From the NCBI GenBank assembly GCA_963989385.1, contig OZ022501.1, positions 3,048,001-3,112,000 of the forward strand: 64,000 bases of DNA. The letters run 5' to 3'. Origin of the DNA: Ctena decussata. Its lineage: Eukaryota; Mollusca; Bivalvia; Lucinida; Lucinidae. Each line of letters begins with the position of its first letter. The first letter of the stretch is position 1. The position numbers and the translations under genes were made by a program. Shown one piece after another: positions 1 to 11,728 of this stretch. The notes under the pieces are model-generated. The model made no database searches and was not told where the DNA came from. It was given only the letters and a program-made list of their open reading frames with translations.

Positions 1-1844
1 CGTATTGTAATTTTGTCAAATAGACAAAATTTCAACAGGTATCGCCATATTTGATGATGCTGATATTTGTAAATTGAACAAGATTTCAAAGTAGCGGCAA
101 TATAAAGCGTCTTTGGGGCCCACCTCTTATTCTTGCTCTCAAAGGATAAACTGAATTGAGCGTAAAGTGTAATACCCCTACACTCCTGCTTCTAACCCGT
201 TAAACCGTCCCACGAAGGGGGGGGGGCGCATTTCTCATCCCTGCGTTCCAACTGTATACCGTGAGTAGCCAGAGGAATACCCGTAACCCGAGGGGCAGCC
301 CGAGGTAAACCAGGAACCCGATGGGCCCTCGAAAATATGTTTGTATACATATTCCGAGTAGCCCTAGGGATACCCTTAGCACGAGTGCTACACAGGTATT
401 CCTTCGGCCACTCTAATATATATAAGTATATATAGGTAAAAATACAAAAATAATGTCCGGAACCAGAACTCTGTATATGAATAATCAGACTAACGAGATG
501 GAACGTCTGAAAATAATTTAATTTTCCTTATGCATTTCACTGTATAAGATAAGAGTGCCCGAAGGAATAACTGGTAGTACTTATATATATATCTTCGATG
601 AGCCCGAGGGTTACCTGGGTATTGCTAAAGTTTACCTGTGTAATTATACCCAACGTTCCTCGTGAAAATACGTTCCTGTTTGTCGTTTATACCTAATATT
701 GTTACATGTATATGAAACTGTACTCAACAAAAATTCATGTACTGCCATACTGCTGAACTCACTGTAGTAACACAAAGCACTTCTTGAATAACTTGCTATT
801 TTAAAATGGTTTGTTGCATATATATTTTACAGGCTACACTGCTACACTAAAACAATTGGAAATGTCCTTTTCTGCACAGACGGACAATAAGAGTCGGGCA
901 AAAATGGACTTAAGACAAGCAGCAGGAAAGTATAAATTAGGAAGCTACACTAAAAATGCATAATCTTTGTCTTAAAATGTTATGCCTTCCGTCTGTTACA
1001 AAAATGTTCTGGCTTCACGAAAGCAGAAAAATGCGAGGCTCAGCCAAAAAAAAAAGACATAAAAAACTAATAAATAAATAAATAAATAAATGAAATAAAA
1101 TAATAATAACAACTTACCTCCCCTGTTATGTCCACTCGAATGTCAACTTCGCCCTCCTTAATGAATCTAAAAACTATTTTTTTTATTTTCTCTGGTGCTA
1201 TAACAGCCTATTTGCATGACACTAACTTGTCATTATTAGTTCCTAATGGTATCCTGTGAACAGCAAATGTTGTGTACTTCAAGCAACAGTCTTGCTTTCA
1301 TTATTGATTCATTGATGCTATAGTATTTTCAAATTAATTTTATTTTATATAAGCAAAATCCTGTTCATGTGACTAGATTCAATGTACCTGAGCCGCAGAG
1401 GATTCTGATGTTGAAGGAATGGTTGGTGTAGATGATTGGCAGTCTAATTCCCGTAATGCATCCCCAAGTCCTCTATTTTTAAACTCTGCCGGGTATATGC
1501 ATTCACCGTCTGTAAAATAACAAAGCAGTTACCAGCATCATAGCTAGTTATGTGCTTATCATAGTTAAGTTGAATGTTTTGTATAATACAGCTAGTACAT
1601 ATGGTATTGGGCCATGATAAACAGACATTTATGTCATGGTGAAAAAAAAGTATGCTGCAGTATATACACAGCTAATCCATTCGGAGTAGCGAGCGCTTTT
1701 CTGTCAGGCTAGAAAGTAAATCACAAATATGAAGCTATGAAGTACCATTCGGACCATCCGCCTACCCAAAATTCCGCCCCCAGCACACACAAAAGACACC
1801 CCAACCCCACCCCCCCCAAAAAAAAAATAAATAAATAGATAAAT
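1..1844. other. Unassigned non-coding stretch
   Basis: I see no convincing gene or recognisable mobile element here apart from the short foldback listed at 395-571. An AAAT-rich simple repeat lies near 1065-1095, and a C-run followed by an A-run lies at about 1808-1828. The reading frame at 200-382 is only 60 codons, overlaps a CCCGAGG-rich patch, and has no domain that I recognise. Confidence 0.5.
395..571. repeat. Short foldback with ~20-bp inverted arms
   Basis: The segment at 395-414 (GGTATTCCTTCGGCCACTCT) is the near-complement of 552-571, with about 137 bp between the arms. CCCGAGGG-type motifs lie on both sides. It may be a small MITE or the core of a larger decayed foldback. No transposase or clear target duplication is visible. 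Confidence 0.4.
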
Positions 1845-2685
1845 AAACCAGAGGACCAATGGTCCTGTAGCTCACCTGACACCTTCTGTCAACAGACACA
1901 ATTTGTCATTTCGCTCATTTGTTACAAATTTGAAACCAGTAGCTTAAAAGGTGTGCATATTTTTATTTTAAAATCTCAGTGACCTTGAGCAAAGTTCAAA
2001 AAATGACCTTGCCTTTGATGACCTTTTCTTCATGTATTCATTTAGTTAACCATATTTTCCAATTATTATATCTAGGCTTAAAAAAATTCCGTAACATCAA
2101 CTGTTTAAGCATCATCCCACATAAAAGCATAACATACCAAAGTTGGCCTTGCCATAAATTAGGTCAAGGTTAATGCGCCGTCATGATTTGTACAAACTAT
2201 AATGGGCCCGGGTCCTCAATGCTACATACCATGCCACGAGGTCATTGTGCCTTTGGTTCTGGAGAAGTAGATGTTTTGCCATATATTGGCATGTCGTAGA
2301 CTTGAATGGTTTCTGAGAAATCCATTGCTTAAGCATTTTCCAATGCATCAAAATCGACCTTGCCATAAATTAGGTCGCAGTCAATGCACAGTCCTGATTT
2401 GTATAAATTATGATGGGCCCAACTTCCACATGCTACATACCAAGTTTCAAGGTCATAGGCCTTTTAGTTCTGGAGAAGAAGATTTTTGAAGGGGTTTTAC
2501 CATATACGGACATGGGGAAGTGGTTTCAGAGGAGAAGATGTTTGAAAATCTTGACAACAGATAGACGGGCTGACAGAACGACATTGACCTTTAGTGACAA
2601 TATCTTCATCTGGTCATTCAGTTAACCATATATTCCAAATATTGTACCTTAGACTTGAATAGTTTCTGAAAAATCCACTGTTTAA

Positions 2686-2929
2686 AGGCAGGATTTCTGA
2701 ACCCCCCCTGTAAAGGTTTAGCTACCTGTTTGAGGCAATAAGTGGGCGTGGCTTAGCTACTGTGCAAATAAGACCACTGTTCTGTTTAGCCAATAATACC
2801 CCAGCAAATCAACAGCCAATCAAATTAGAGCTAAATCTATAGGAGCTACTGTAGATGTTTACCCTTTGGTGGCTATTGGAAAACTGAGAATAGGTAGCTA
2901 ATTTTGCCTTTTATAGTCCACTCCTGCCT
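2686..2929. mobile_element. piggyBac-like MITE, 244 bp, TTAA target
   Basis: The element begins AGGCAGGA (2686) and ends TCCTGCCT (2929), an exact 8-bp terminal inverted repeat. It is flanked by TTAA at 2682-2685 and 2930-2933. Sister units of the host tandem array have the uninterrupted sequence CTGTTTAAGC at the same place, which acts as an empty site. TTAA duplication is the hallmark of piggyBac transposition. There is no coding capacity. A second element with the same ends lies at 31322-31663. Confidence 0.8.
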
Positions 2930-3565
2930 TTAAGCATTTTCCCATATAAAACCCTAACATACCAAAGTTGACCGTGTCATAAATTAGGTCAAGGTAAATG
3001 CACAGTCATCATTTGTATAAACTATGATGGGCCCGGGTGCACAGTGCTACGTACCTAGTATCAAGGTCATAGGCCTTTTGTTTCTGAAGAAAGAAGATTT
3101 TTGAAAGGTTTTTACTATATATGGGCGTGGTGGCCATCTTGGTCATGTGACCCAGACCCTAGTAATAAACTTTCGTGCCCCATTCCCACTGAGACTCCAT
3201 ATGAAATTTAGCTTCAATCAGCCCAGAGGTTTCTGAGGAGAAGATGTTTGAAAATCTTGACGACGGACGGGCTGACAGAATGACCTTGACCTTCAGTGAC
3301 ATAATATCTTCAGCTGTTCATTTAGTTGACGATATATACCAAAAGTATTGTACCTTAGACTTAAATAGTTTCTTCGAAATCCACTGTTTAGGCGTTTTCC
3401 CATATAAAAGTCTAAGGTACCGAAGTGGACTGAGTCATAAATTATGTCAAGGTCATCGCACTGTCAGCATTTGTAAAAACCATGATGGGCCTGAATGCCC
3501 AATGCTACATACGAAGTTCCAAGGTCATAGGCCTTTTGGTTCTGGAGAAGAAGATTTTTGAAGGC

Positions 3566-3978
3566 TTTAAACGAAGGATTTTTGACGAGTTAGAGGGTTA
3601 TCATGCGGACCGAACAACCAACTAAATATTTTGTACCACTTCAGAAACTGAGGGTGAGGTTGGGCCTGTAAAATCGATTTAAGCCCCCCAGTAATTCATT
3701 ACTGACCGTTCCAAGGCGGTAGTTCTGTTGTGGTTCTCTGTTGCTTGTTTTTGGTGTCAGAGTTTCTGTGATGTTTTACCTTATGTATGTTCTTATTATT
3801 TTTGGTTCGGTTTGGGTTGCTGAGTGGCCACCTTTTGGGAACAAGCTGCTCACTCGGTTGGCCATATGTTCTTTGTATCTTGATTATTTGAAATCTTAGT
3901 TGTTTCCGACTATGGTTTGAGGGCTGGATTTGGATTTTGATTGTTTCAGTTCCTGGTCTTTGCATACTTTTTATTTTT
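3566..3978 (+). mobile_element. SINE-like insertion within the 460-bp array
   Basis: The interval between two core units is stretched by about 400 bp here, and the extra DNA is unlike the array. Its second half (3815-3972) contains CACCTTTTGGGAACAAGCTG and CTCACTCGG, and ends near TTTCAGTTCCTG. It is shared with 14985-15145, 32367-32530 and 62988-63300. I see no RNA polymerase III A or B box, so a SINE call is tentative; a LINE tail or MITE is also possible. Confidence 0.5.
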
Positions 3979-4080
3979 ACCATATATAGGCGTGGAGGCC
4001 ATCTTGGTCATGTGACCTGGATATCCCGAATAACTTTTGTTCCTCCAACCTAGGTAGGCTCCATATGAAATTTGACTTCA

Positions 4081-5945
4081 ATCGGCCTAGTGGTTTCGGA
4101 GGAGAAGATCTTTGAAAATCTTGACAACGGACGGGCTGACAGAATGACCTTGACCTCAAGTGACATAATATCTTCAGCTTTTCATTTAGTTGACCATATA
4201 TACCAAATATTGTATCTTAGACTTAAATAGTTTCTGAGAAATCAACTGTTTAAGCGTTTTCCCATATAAAAGCCTAAGGTACCGAAGCTGACCGTGTCAT
4301 AAATTAGGTCAAGGTCACCGCACGGTCATTGTTTGTACGGTCATTGTGTGTACAAACTATAATGGGCCCGAATGTCCGATGCTACATACCAAGATTCAAG
4401 GCCTTTTGGTTCTGGAGAAGGAAATTTTTGAAGGGTTTTTACCATATATGGGTGTGGCGGCAGTCTAAGTCATGTGACCCGGATACCCAGAACAAACTTT
4501 CGCTCTCCCAACCTAGGTAGGCTCCATATGAAATTTGACTTCAATCTGCCCAGTGGTTTCAGAGAAGAAGATGCTTGAAAATCTTGACGACGGACGGGCT
4601 GACAGAATGACCTTGACCTTTAGTGATATAATATCTTCATTTGCTTATTTAGTTGACCATGTATACCAAATATTGTACCTTAGACTTAAATAGTTCCTGA
4701 TACATCCACTGTTTAAGCATTTTCCCATTTAAAAGCCAAAGGAACTGAAGCTGACCGTGTCATAAATTAGGTCAAGGTCACCGCACGGTCATCATTTGTA
4801 TAAACTATGATTGAGCCGAATGTCCGATGCTACATACCAAGCTTCAAGGTCATAGGCTATTTGGTTCTGAAGAAGAAGATTTTTGAAGGGTTTTGACCAT
4901 ATGTGGGCGTGGCGGCCATCTTGGTCATGTGACCCGTATATCCCCAACAACCTTTCGTTCCCCCCAACCTAGGTAGGCTAGTAATGAAATTTGATTTTAC
5001 TCGGCCCAGCGGTTTCAGAGGAGAACATGGTTGAAAATCTTGACGACGGACGGGCTGACAGAATGACCTTGACCTTTAGTGACATAATATCTTCAGCTGT
5101 ACATTTAGTTGACCATTATATACCAAATATTGTACCTTTAACTTAAATAATTTCTGAGAAATCCATGTTTAGGCGTTTTCCCATATTAAAGCCTAAGGTT
5201 CCGAAGTGGACCGTGTCATGAATTAGGTCAAGGTCACCGCACAGTCATCCTTTGTACAAACTATGATGGGCTCGAATGCTCAACGCTATCTACCAAGTTT
5301 CAAGGTCATAGGCCTTTTGGTTCTGGAAAAGATTTTTGAAGGGTTTTTACCATATATGGGCGTGGCGGACATCTTGGTCATGTGACTCAGACCCCGGGTA
5401 TAAACTTTCATTTCCCCACCCCACTGAGACTCAATATGAAATTTGGCTTCAATCGGCCCAGTGGTTTCAGAGGAGAAGATGTTTGAAAATCTTGACGGCG
5501 GGCGAGGTGACAGAATGACCTTGACCTTCAGTGATATAATATCTTCATTTGCTCATTTAGTTGACCATGTATACCAAGTATTGTACCTAAGACTTAAACA
5601 GTTTCTGAGACATCCACTATTTAAGCATTTTCCCATATAAAAGCCTAGCATACCAAAGTTGACCGTGTCGTAAATTAGGTCAAGGTCACCGCAAGGTCAT
5701 CATTTGTATAAACTATGATGGGCCCGCATGCCCTATGCTACATACCAAGTTTCCAGATCATAGGCCTTTTGGTTCTGGAGAAGAAGATTTTTGAAGGGTT
5801 TTACCATATATGGGCGTGGCGGCAATCTTGGTCATGTGACCCAGATACCTGGAACAAACTTTCGTTCCCCGACCTAGGTAGAATCCATATGAAATATGGC
5901 TTCAAACGGCCCAGTGGTTTCAGAGGAGAAGACGTTTGAAAATGT
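4081..5945 (+). repeat. Tandem array, ~460-bp unit
   Basis: The phrase GACGGACGGGCTGACAGAAT recurs near 3258, 4119, 4580 and 5040, with a diverged version near 5494. Spacing between uninterrupted units is about 456-461 bp; the first interval (861 bp) is longer because of the insertion at 3566-3978. Each unit carries TGACCTTGACC, a second AGGTCAAGGTCA-type site about 165 bp later, and a stretch near GGCGTGGCGGCCATCTTGG. Older, more diverged units occupy 1950-3560. Reading frames in these units are short and out of register, so I do not treat them as coding. Confidence 0.8.
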
Positions 5946-6007
5946 TAACGACGGACGGACGGACGAACGGATTGATGGACGGACGACGGATGTCTGGCTA
6001 TACTCTA

Positions 6008-6041
6008 AGCTCACCTATGAGCCTAAAGGCTCAGGTGAGCT
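6008..6041 (+). repeat. 3' terminal hairpin of pearl-like element
   Basis: The arms AGCTCACCTATGAGCC and GGCTC-AGGTGAGCT pair around a TAAA-containing loop. It lies about 13-60 bp after the (ACGG)n tract, and A-rich sequence follows at once. In the Helitron group a 3' terminal hairpin is a transposition signal; I infer the same role here. Confidence 0.65.
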
Positions 6042-6074
6042 AAAAAATAAATAAAATAATAAAAATAGATAAAT

Positions 6075-6445
6075 AAACCAAAGGAAGATGTAAAATTCTA
6101 TTCTGGTTTATCCAGTAACTTTGCAAGGTCACTGGGGCACCAGATATGACTTTAAAACAACCACTTTCCACCTAGCCCTGTTTTCAGCAGCGCTAGTCGT
6201 GCTAGCAAAGTCCATTCCTGTACACTCTTAAAATTTGTAGTACCACCTGTTCGTCTGTCTACCTCCTCTTTTCTGTTCCTGTGCCCTACAGAATCGTCTT
6301 TGCAACGCCACAAGACCTTGAGAGGAGGTGGCCTTACTTCCTGAATATGTGCAGGAGCGTGGCACTTGGTTAAACTGTTCAGTAACCTTCGGAAGCATCT
6401 CATCTCAAAGGCCTGCGTGCTTTTCTCAAACTTTGCTGTCAAGTT
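6075..6445 (-). pseudogene. LINE reverse-transcriptase ORF, C-terminal fragment
   Basis: The minus-strand frame 6152-6442 has the look of the end of a LINE endonuclease/reverse-transcriptase ORF: an opening like TxxxEKxxQAFEMRCFRRLL, then basic residues, then QEWT and a terminal stretch before the stop. Just after the stop a second frame continues with a Val-Pro-rich tail typical of these elements. The RT catalytic motifs are absent, so this is a 5'-truncated, frame-damaged copy. The exact clade cannot be set from so short a piece. Confidence 0.55.
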
Positions 6446-6944
6446 CTACGATAAATATGGACATGGCGGATGTGAAAAACGAGAGAAAAATAATGGAAAA
6501 GTTGAATTGCGAGACAGGCTTTAGTTAGGCTATTTTCTATTCTTTATTTCTCTATTCTATTTTCTATTCTTTATTTTTCTTCACTGCATTTGATGTAAGT
6601 ATAGTGAGGTGGCCTTTAAACGTCTCTCCGTACGTCATTATGAAATGTTCCTTTGGAATCATAAATTGCATTTTAGAGTCATTTTAAGAACAGAGAACTG
6701 TGCCAGTATTGCACGTTTCATTACTGGTCATTAAAAGACTCAAACCGAGTCTACTATTTTCGTTTCTTTGTTGTATTTCTTGCTTTTCAATCATTTAACT
6801 ATCTTAGTTCTTCTTCTTTCGAGGTTATTGTTTGATTGAGTGCCTAGAAAGCCTCCATGGGGACCAAAAGAAAAACATGTTGGATGAACCGTGGCATAAT
6901 CAAAGGAGAGTGTTTATACAAAATTAACTAGTTTTAGCAGCACC

Positions 6945-6969
6945 CCTCTCTCTCTCTCTCTCTCTCTCT
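6945..6969. repeat. (TC)n microsatellite
   Basis: An uninterrupted TC dinucleotide run of about 24 bp follows CACCCC. It may be polymorphic. Confidence 0.9.
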
Positions 6970-7019
6970 TATAAGAGTATAAAATTTTAAAACCAATCCT
7001 TTGACAACTGTAGGACAAG

Positions 7020-7470
7020 TTGATTACACACACTTCATACCCCGAATTGCAAAAATGCTGCCCAAAATGACTAAGTTTAAAAGGCTATGACTCCGTCAAA
7101 ATTATTTTCCGCCACATACACATTTTCATTATGTCCATTACAGGTATGCGAAGTTTGAAAGAGATGCATTTTAAACTGTGGAAGGCGTTGATTACAAAAA
7201 GTCAATAGCCTATAAAAAATTCAAAACGACTAAATTTAAAAGGCCATTAATTGTCAAATTAATTTTATCTCCATCAAAACTCCACATTGACATCTTCATT
7301 ACATTCACAACAAGTATACAAGGTTTACAATAGACCCATTGGAAACTGTGGGAGGAGTTGATTCTATACAATAAAGTGTGACGAACGGACAGACAGACAG
7401 ACAGACAGGGGCAAATTTTAATGCCACCCCCGCCCTCCCCCTTCGACTATTGTCATGGGGAGGCATAAAA
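7020..7470 (+). mobile_element. 3' part of another pearl-like element
   Basis: Two diverged core units contain a phrase like AACTGTGGGAGGAGTTGATT. They are followed by an (ACAG/ACGG)n tract (7383-7408) and a hairpin whose stem is ATGCCACCCC (7421-7430) with GGGGAGGCAT (7457-7466), one A·A mismatch. Similar core units occur at 40850-41290 and 44697-44870. No clear 5' palindrome was found, so the left limit is approximate. Confidence 0.5.
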
Positions 7471-7677
7471 AAGTAAAGGCTAAACACAAAAAGGGCTGAA
7501 TTCACGAATCGTACATTTTGGCCCTGTAAATTCCCATTTTAGCAATACGTGAAATTTGTTTCGTTTTGTACGTTTTTATATTCTACAATACTTTGTCTCC
7601 ACAACTACCCATGAAACATTTACCAGAATTGCCTTGGGTGTGATAGAGCTCTATCCAATCGGACCCCCAAACACCTG

Positions 7678-8582
7678 AAAGGACCTGGTATGATAAGGGC
7701 CGTTTTTGGCCCCCATTCAAATTCTCTTAAAAATGCATGGTTTCTATTGCTTATTATTTGTGCGTATGGGAACAAGCAAAAATAATATGTTTCGTGTTTG
7801 TTAATTCTCAGAATAACATGATTTCTGACATGCCTACGTTGTTTCAATAAAATGAAGGAAAATTGCGAGAAAAAATGAGTTTAATACATATTCCTTTCAA
7901 GAAATAACTCATTTACAATAACTTTTGAAAGCTCTTAACAACAGGCTTTTGATGAACTGCTTATATGTAAGATTGCACTGCTAATTACCTGTACACTGCA
8001 CAAGGCCTCTTCAAGTACCCCACCCACTCAAGTTTGCAAGTCCAGAGACGCTAACCAAAAAATTCCAACAGATCAAGATGAAATGTATACCAAATTATTC
8101 CTTGTGTTCCAACTAAGAAAATGAATACCCACAACATATGTTTATTTTGTCTATGAGCGGAGATATGGGCATTTTTATGTTGGGAACGCTGGGAAAATGT
8201 TCCAAACGCTGCCAATTTGGTAACAAAAAGTTAAAAATAAACATTGAGCCCGGTCTCCAGCACATTTAATATTTTCATGGCATGTAAATATATTTTAATT
8301 TTATCTGTATACAAAATATTAAATGTGCTGGAGGCCGGGCTCATATATTTTGAAAGCCACAAAGGCTACCAAATTCGTCATTTTCGTCAGAATCCGCTCG
8401 GGGTATGGGTATGTTCAGTACAAATATCACAAATATTTTGTGCAAGAACTGGTTAATTTTGTGCTTGCTGTTCTATTCAAGGTTTGAACTTTCATATGAA
8501 TACATTTTTATTATGGAAATAAGACTTTTGAAAAATGAGTTTTCTGGGGGCCAAATATGGGCCTTATCATACCAGGTCCTTT
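7678..8582. mobile_element. Non-autonomous DNA transposon, 905 bp, with terminal inverted repeats
   Basis: The left end (AAAGGACCTGGTATGATAAG, from 7678) is the complement of the right end ending at 8582. Similarity continues inward through a GGCCCCC motif, so the TIR is roughly 45-60 bp with mismatches. A strong internal hairpin sits at 8245-8343. I see no transposase frame. The superfamily is not certain because no unambiguous target duplication is visible. Confidence 0.65.
8245..8343. repeat. 31-bp-arm hairpin with 37-nt loop
   Basis: The arm 8245-8275, beginning TGAGCCCGGTCTCCAGCAC, is the complement of 8313-8343 with a single T/C difference. It lies near the middle-right of the 905-bp TIR element. 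It could be an older nested MITE, or a structured RNA if transcribed. Nothing in the sequence decides between these. Confidence 0.75.
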
Positions 8583-9144
8583 GTCATTTTTTCATATTTG
8601 CTAATGTAAAATGCAGTTAAAAAATATGAAGGCCCTCATGCGACACCTTAATATTTGGCAGGATTCATCTTAAATGAATAAAGAATATCTCGTAAAAAAT
8701 TGAAGGTGTCGAAGTTGGGACTTTATGGTTTAATAAAAACAAAATGTAAATGTGCCTCTTCGTTCTTTTCTACTAACGCTGCCGATGTTCGTTTGGTTTT
8801 GGGGTGAATATAATCAGACAGGAACTGATTCCATCAAGACAATATAAAAAGTAATCAGCAGAAAAGAAATGGATACGATATTTCATTCCAAAAGCCGATG
8901 AAATCGCTGTTTTCAGTAGAGAGAAACCACTGCTTCCGAAATTTACGCGATAATGACAAATAACTGTGAAAGACGCGCCAAATTGTAACGTCACGGCTTC
9001 TTACGTCACAATGTAGCGTTGGGTGACGTCATTAGCAGAGAGTACCGTGCCCCGTGAGAGACAGCTGATTATTCAATGTTAATTGGTCGTATAAATCATA
9101 TTAACGTCCCGGGGCCGTTGCAATTTACGAAAGTGGCGGGAAGC

Positions 9145-9171
9145 GGGGGGGGGGGGGGGGGGGGGGGGGGG
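9145..9171. repeat. 27-base G homopolymer
   Basis: The run of G is unbroken and followed by CGAAATTATA. Run length may be unreliable, because long homopolymers are an assembly hazard. A run this long can also form a G-quadruplex. Confidence 0.9.
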
Positions 9172-9840
9172 CGAAATTATAATTAATGAGCAAAATACCT
9201 CTAATAAAAAGAAGTTTGGTTAAAGGGTATTCTCTAAATTTTTGGCTCCCTTCTCATAGGGGTGGGGTTCAACTATTAAAGGAAAGAATTTGCTCTTCTA
9301 GGAGCAATTCTTTCCTTCACGAGTGGACCCCATATCAAAGTTCTCCCTAATCTAGACAAGCAAACAAGGTTTTCATGCAAGAAAATATAACATTATTGAA
9401 GGGGGCGTTTATTAGAACAGGGGTGTTTATTATGATTTATACGGTATTCTAGCTTTGCTCCGCCTAAACTAAACTCAGCGAATTCGACGAGAAACATTGA
9501 TCTACGTGGAAAACGGCTTCCACTTCCAAATCCTCTGGACGAGCGGGAAGATGGGAGCACATACCAGACAGCTTGGCACGCATGTCTGAAATACGCTAGA
9601 AGGATTTGCGGGTCTGTTTTACTGACCCAAATATAGCATTTGTTCAGAAGTATGAGTAGGGTGTAAGGGGGTCCACTAAATAGTAAAAGAAGCAATGTTG
9701 CGGGTGAGAAAGCAATTAAACTTGCAAAGCGAGAAAAGTGATAAAAATCTCCAACCATTTTTCCACTAACCATAATATGCATATTTACTGTGCACGTAAA
9801 TGGATAGATGAATGGACGACTTGTGATTTTCACATTCTTT

Positions 9841-10005
9841 TCAACAGTATTTCAGTTGTATCAAGACGATGGGATTATGATAATGAAAGACTATGTGCAA
9901 TGGAACCCCGTTTAGGGTAAGAAAGATAGTCGCCTCAAACGGGATTCGAACCCAGTCCGCTAGATCAGTAGGCCAGAGCTTAACCCACTGAGCTACCGGG
10001 GCTCC
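9841..10005 (-). mobile_element. tRNA-derived SINE, minus strand
   Basis: Read on the minus strand, the head GGAGCCCCGGTAGCTCAGTG has an A-box-like TAGCTCAGTGG, and GGTTCGAATCC is a textbook B box. The tail that follows contains CATTGCACATAGTCTTTCAT and CAACTGAAATACTGTTG. The tail is shared with copies at 10507-10690 and 11049-11340, so this is a dispersed SINE rather than a tRNA gene. The acceptor stem ends do not pair as in a functional tRNA. Confidence 0.75.
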
Positions 10006-10506
10006 TTTTGGCATGTAAAAGAAGTATGTGAAGTGAGTTCCAGATTGATAAATGCAAATCGGAAATCGGTAAAAGAAATGTCGTAAATAAGGCACCTGCT
10101 AGGTTGGTCTTTTGATGCCCGTTTGCAAAAGCAATAAAAGTAAAAAGTTGTAACCATAAAGCCCAACTCACATGGGAATTTGCAGACCAGAAGCCTACAA
10201 AATTTCAGACTGATTCATGACAAGCTGCAGGAGGTGTATTTAAGTACCGTCTGTCAAAAAGGGGAGGGGGTGGGGGAGTGGATTGGGGTGGGGGGGAGAT
10301 ATGGAACTACCGGAAAGGTAAATACTGTGTCCACTCGCTGTTCTTTGTAAAAACAGAGGACAAAAAAAGGGAAAGTGTTCAATAAAATAAACAGCAATTT
10401 ATACAAGTAATGAGCTGAAAAGAAGTTTTTTTTGTATACACGCATAAACAGTGACAATCCGCCTCCCCGCCCCTTATATACCTCTCGCCCCGAAAAACAG
10501 CTCCCA

Positions 10507-10690
10507 CCCCGAACAAGTAGCCCAGTATGTTAAGCGCCTGGCCTGATGATTTAGCGATGACAGATTTGAGGTCCGCTGGATGACGAAATCTTTACAACCG
10601 TAAACGGGGTTGTATTGCACACAGTCTTTCATTATCACCCTCCCATCGTCCTGATATGACTGAAATACGATTAAAAAGGATTTAAAATCG
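10507..10690 (+). mobile_element. tRNA-derived SINE, plus strand, decayed head
   Basis: The tRNA-like head (AAGTAGCCCAGTATGTTAAG, then GCCTGGCCT) matches the head of the 9841-10005 copy with mutations, and the B box is damaged. The tail matches well: AACGGGGTTGTATTGCACAC, CAGTCTTTCATTATC and ATATGACTGAAATACG. Copies at 9.9 and 10.6 kb lie in opposite orientation about 500 bp apart and could form an inverted pair. Confidence 0.7.
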
Positions 10691-11048
10691 CAATCATCTA
10701 TCCTTCCATACCCCCCCCACGCCTCCCCGCTCCCCAGATCCATCATATGCGCATCCTGGCACCGAGTCTGTCCTTGTTCTCTCGTATTCAAAGAAGAGAC
10801 TTTGAGTTCGATTTAATTCATTTATTTATTTACATGTAGATGACAAAAAATTCAAATGAAAAAAGTGCATTTCACATTTTACTATAAAAGAATATTTAAG
10901 CAATTAATTTAGTGGGGAAAAAATAAAATCCTCCTAAATCTGTGATCACTCATTGAATTGCTAGTAATAAAATTTTGTGGGGTGGTTACTGTGCATCAGG
11001 TCAAAATTTAGTCTCGCATGAGATGGATGGCTAACTTTTGATTTTATG

Positions 11049-11340
11049 TCCGTTTCAACAGCATTTAAGTCATATCAGCATGTATGGAGAATGATATTGA
11101 TAGATTGTGTGTAGTGGAACCCCAAGGATTTCCGCTTCCTGAAATATTTCAGTCTACATTGTATACATACAGCCGTCATCCAGGGAGATGGAGAAAGAAA
11201 AGACATGCTAGAGGAGAATAAAATGTCCGAAAAATCCGCACCCGCACCTACTTCATGCACAGTAGGCCCTTGCTCCACTGTTTACTAAATAATCGGACTC
11301 CTTTACACTGAAAACTACCCGGCACCATCGTCCGTCCACA
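11049..11340 (-). mobile_element. SINE-related remnant
   Basis: The segment 11052-11122 matches the tail of the 9841-10005 SINE (TTCAACAGCATTTAAGTCAT and TAGTGGAACCCC). The following 220 bp, including CCGCACCCGCACCTAC and CCCGGCACCATCG, matches 39239-39460. The two are probably parts of one longer SINE family or of two adjacent elements. Boundaries are approximate. Confidence 0.5.
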
Positions 11341-11728
11341 AGCACTTACGTATGTGCCGAATTTTGACGGATAACGACATAAGAAAGAATATCATCTCTG
11401 TTTATTATTATTATTATTTCTTCTCAGAACATCAGAACTACAAAACTAATCTGATAAAAACAAATTGTCATGAATGACAAACAGCAGTTTTGCTCGGAAT
11501 TAGTTTGCGCTTCGCATTTCGTCCGCAAAATAAAACGTACGTACATGTAACAAAATTTTGTTTTGCGGACAAAATTCTAAACAAAAACTTACACCGGACT
11601 CAGAAATAAAAGTGCCTTATCAAATATGATAGTACACCAAAAATTGAAATCCACAGACTTTCCAAGCTTTTCAACTGTCATTATAACATGTAATACCTTC
11701 AAGCAGGACAAACGCGGGTGGCAGGAGG

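Larger units (their letters stand above)
1845..6048 (+). mobile_element. Pearl-like (Helentron-related) non-autonomous element, ~460-bp core, with nested insertions
   Basis: The element has the full modular layout. At its 5' end is a palindrome AGGACCAATGGTCCT (1852-1866) followed by GTAGCTCACCTGA. The body is a tandem array with a ~460-bp unit. Near the 3' end is an (ACGG)n tract (about 5949-5995), and the end is a hairpin (6008-6041) with arms AGCTCACCT and AGGTGAGCT. The same arm motif is present at the 5' end. This resembles the bivalve pearl family, which ends in a hairpin and carries internal core repeats and an ACGG microsatellite; that assignment rests on architecture. A TTAA-flanked MITE (2686-2929) and a SINE-like insert (about 3566-3978) lie inside. 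No open transposase frame is present, so movement would need a helper. Confidence 0.7.

Noticed and set aside
3244..5939. Repeated short frames with similar peptides (ENLDDGRADRMTLTFSD type)
   Set aside because: They are the same DNA repeat read in one frame; each copy has stops at different places and no known protein matches.
9393..9833. 146-codon minus-strand reading frame as a gene
   Set aside because: No domain or start context is recognised, and its upstream end runs into the SINE tail. An acceptor-like site near 9579 leaves a small chance of an exon.
9932..10005. Functional tRNA gene on the minus strand
   Set aside because: A and B boxes are good, but the acceptor ends do not pair and the attached tail recurs at 10.6 and 11.1 kb, so it is a SINE.
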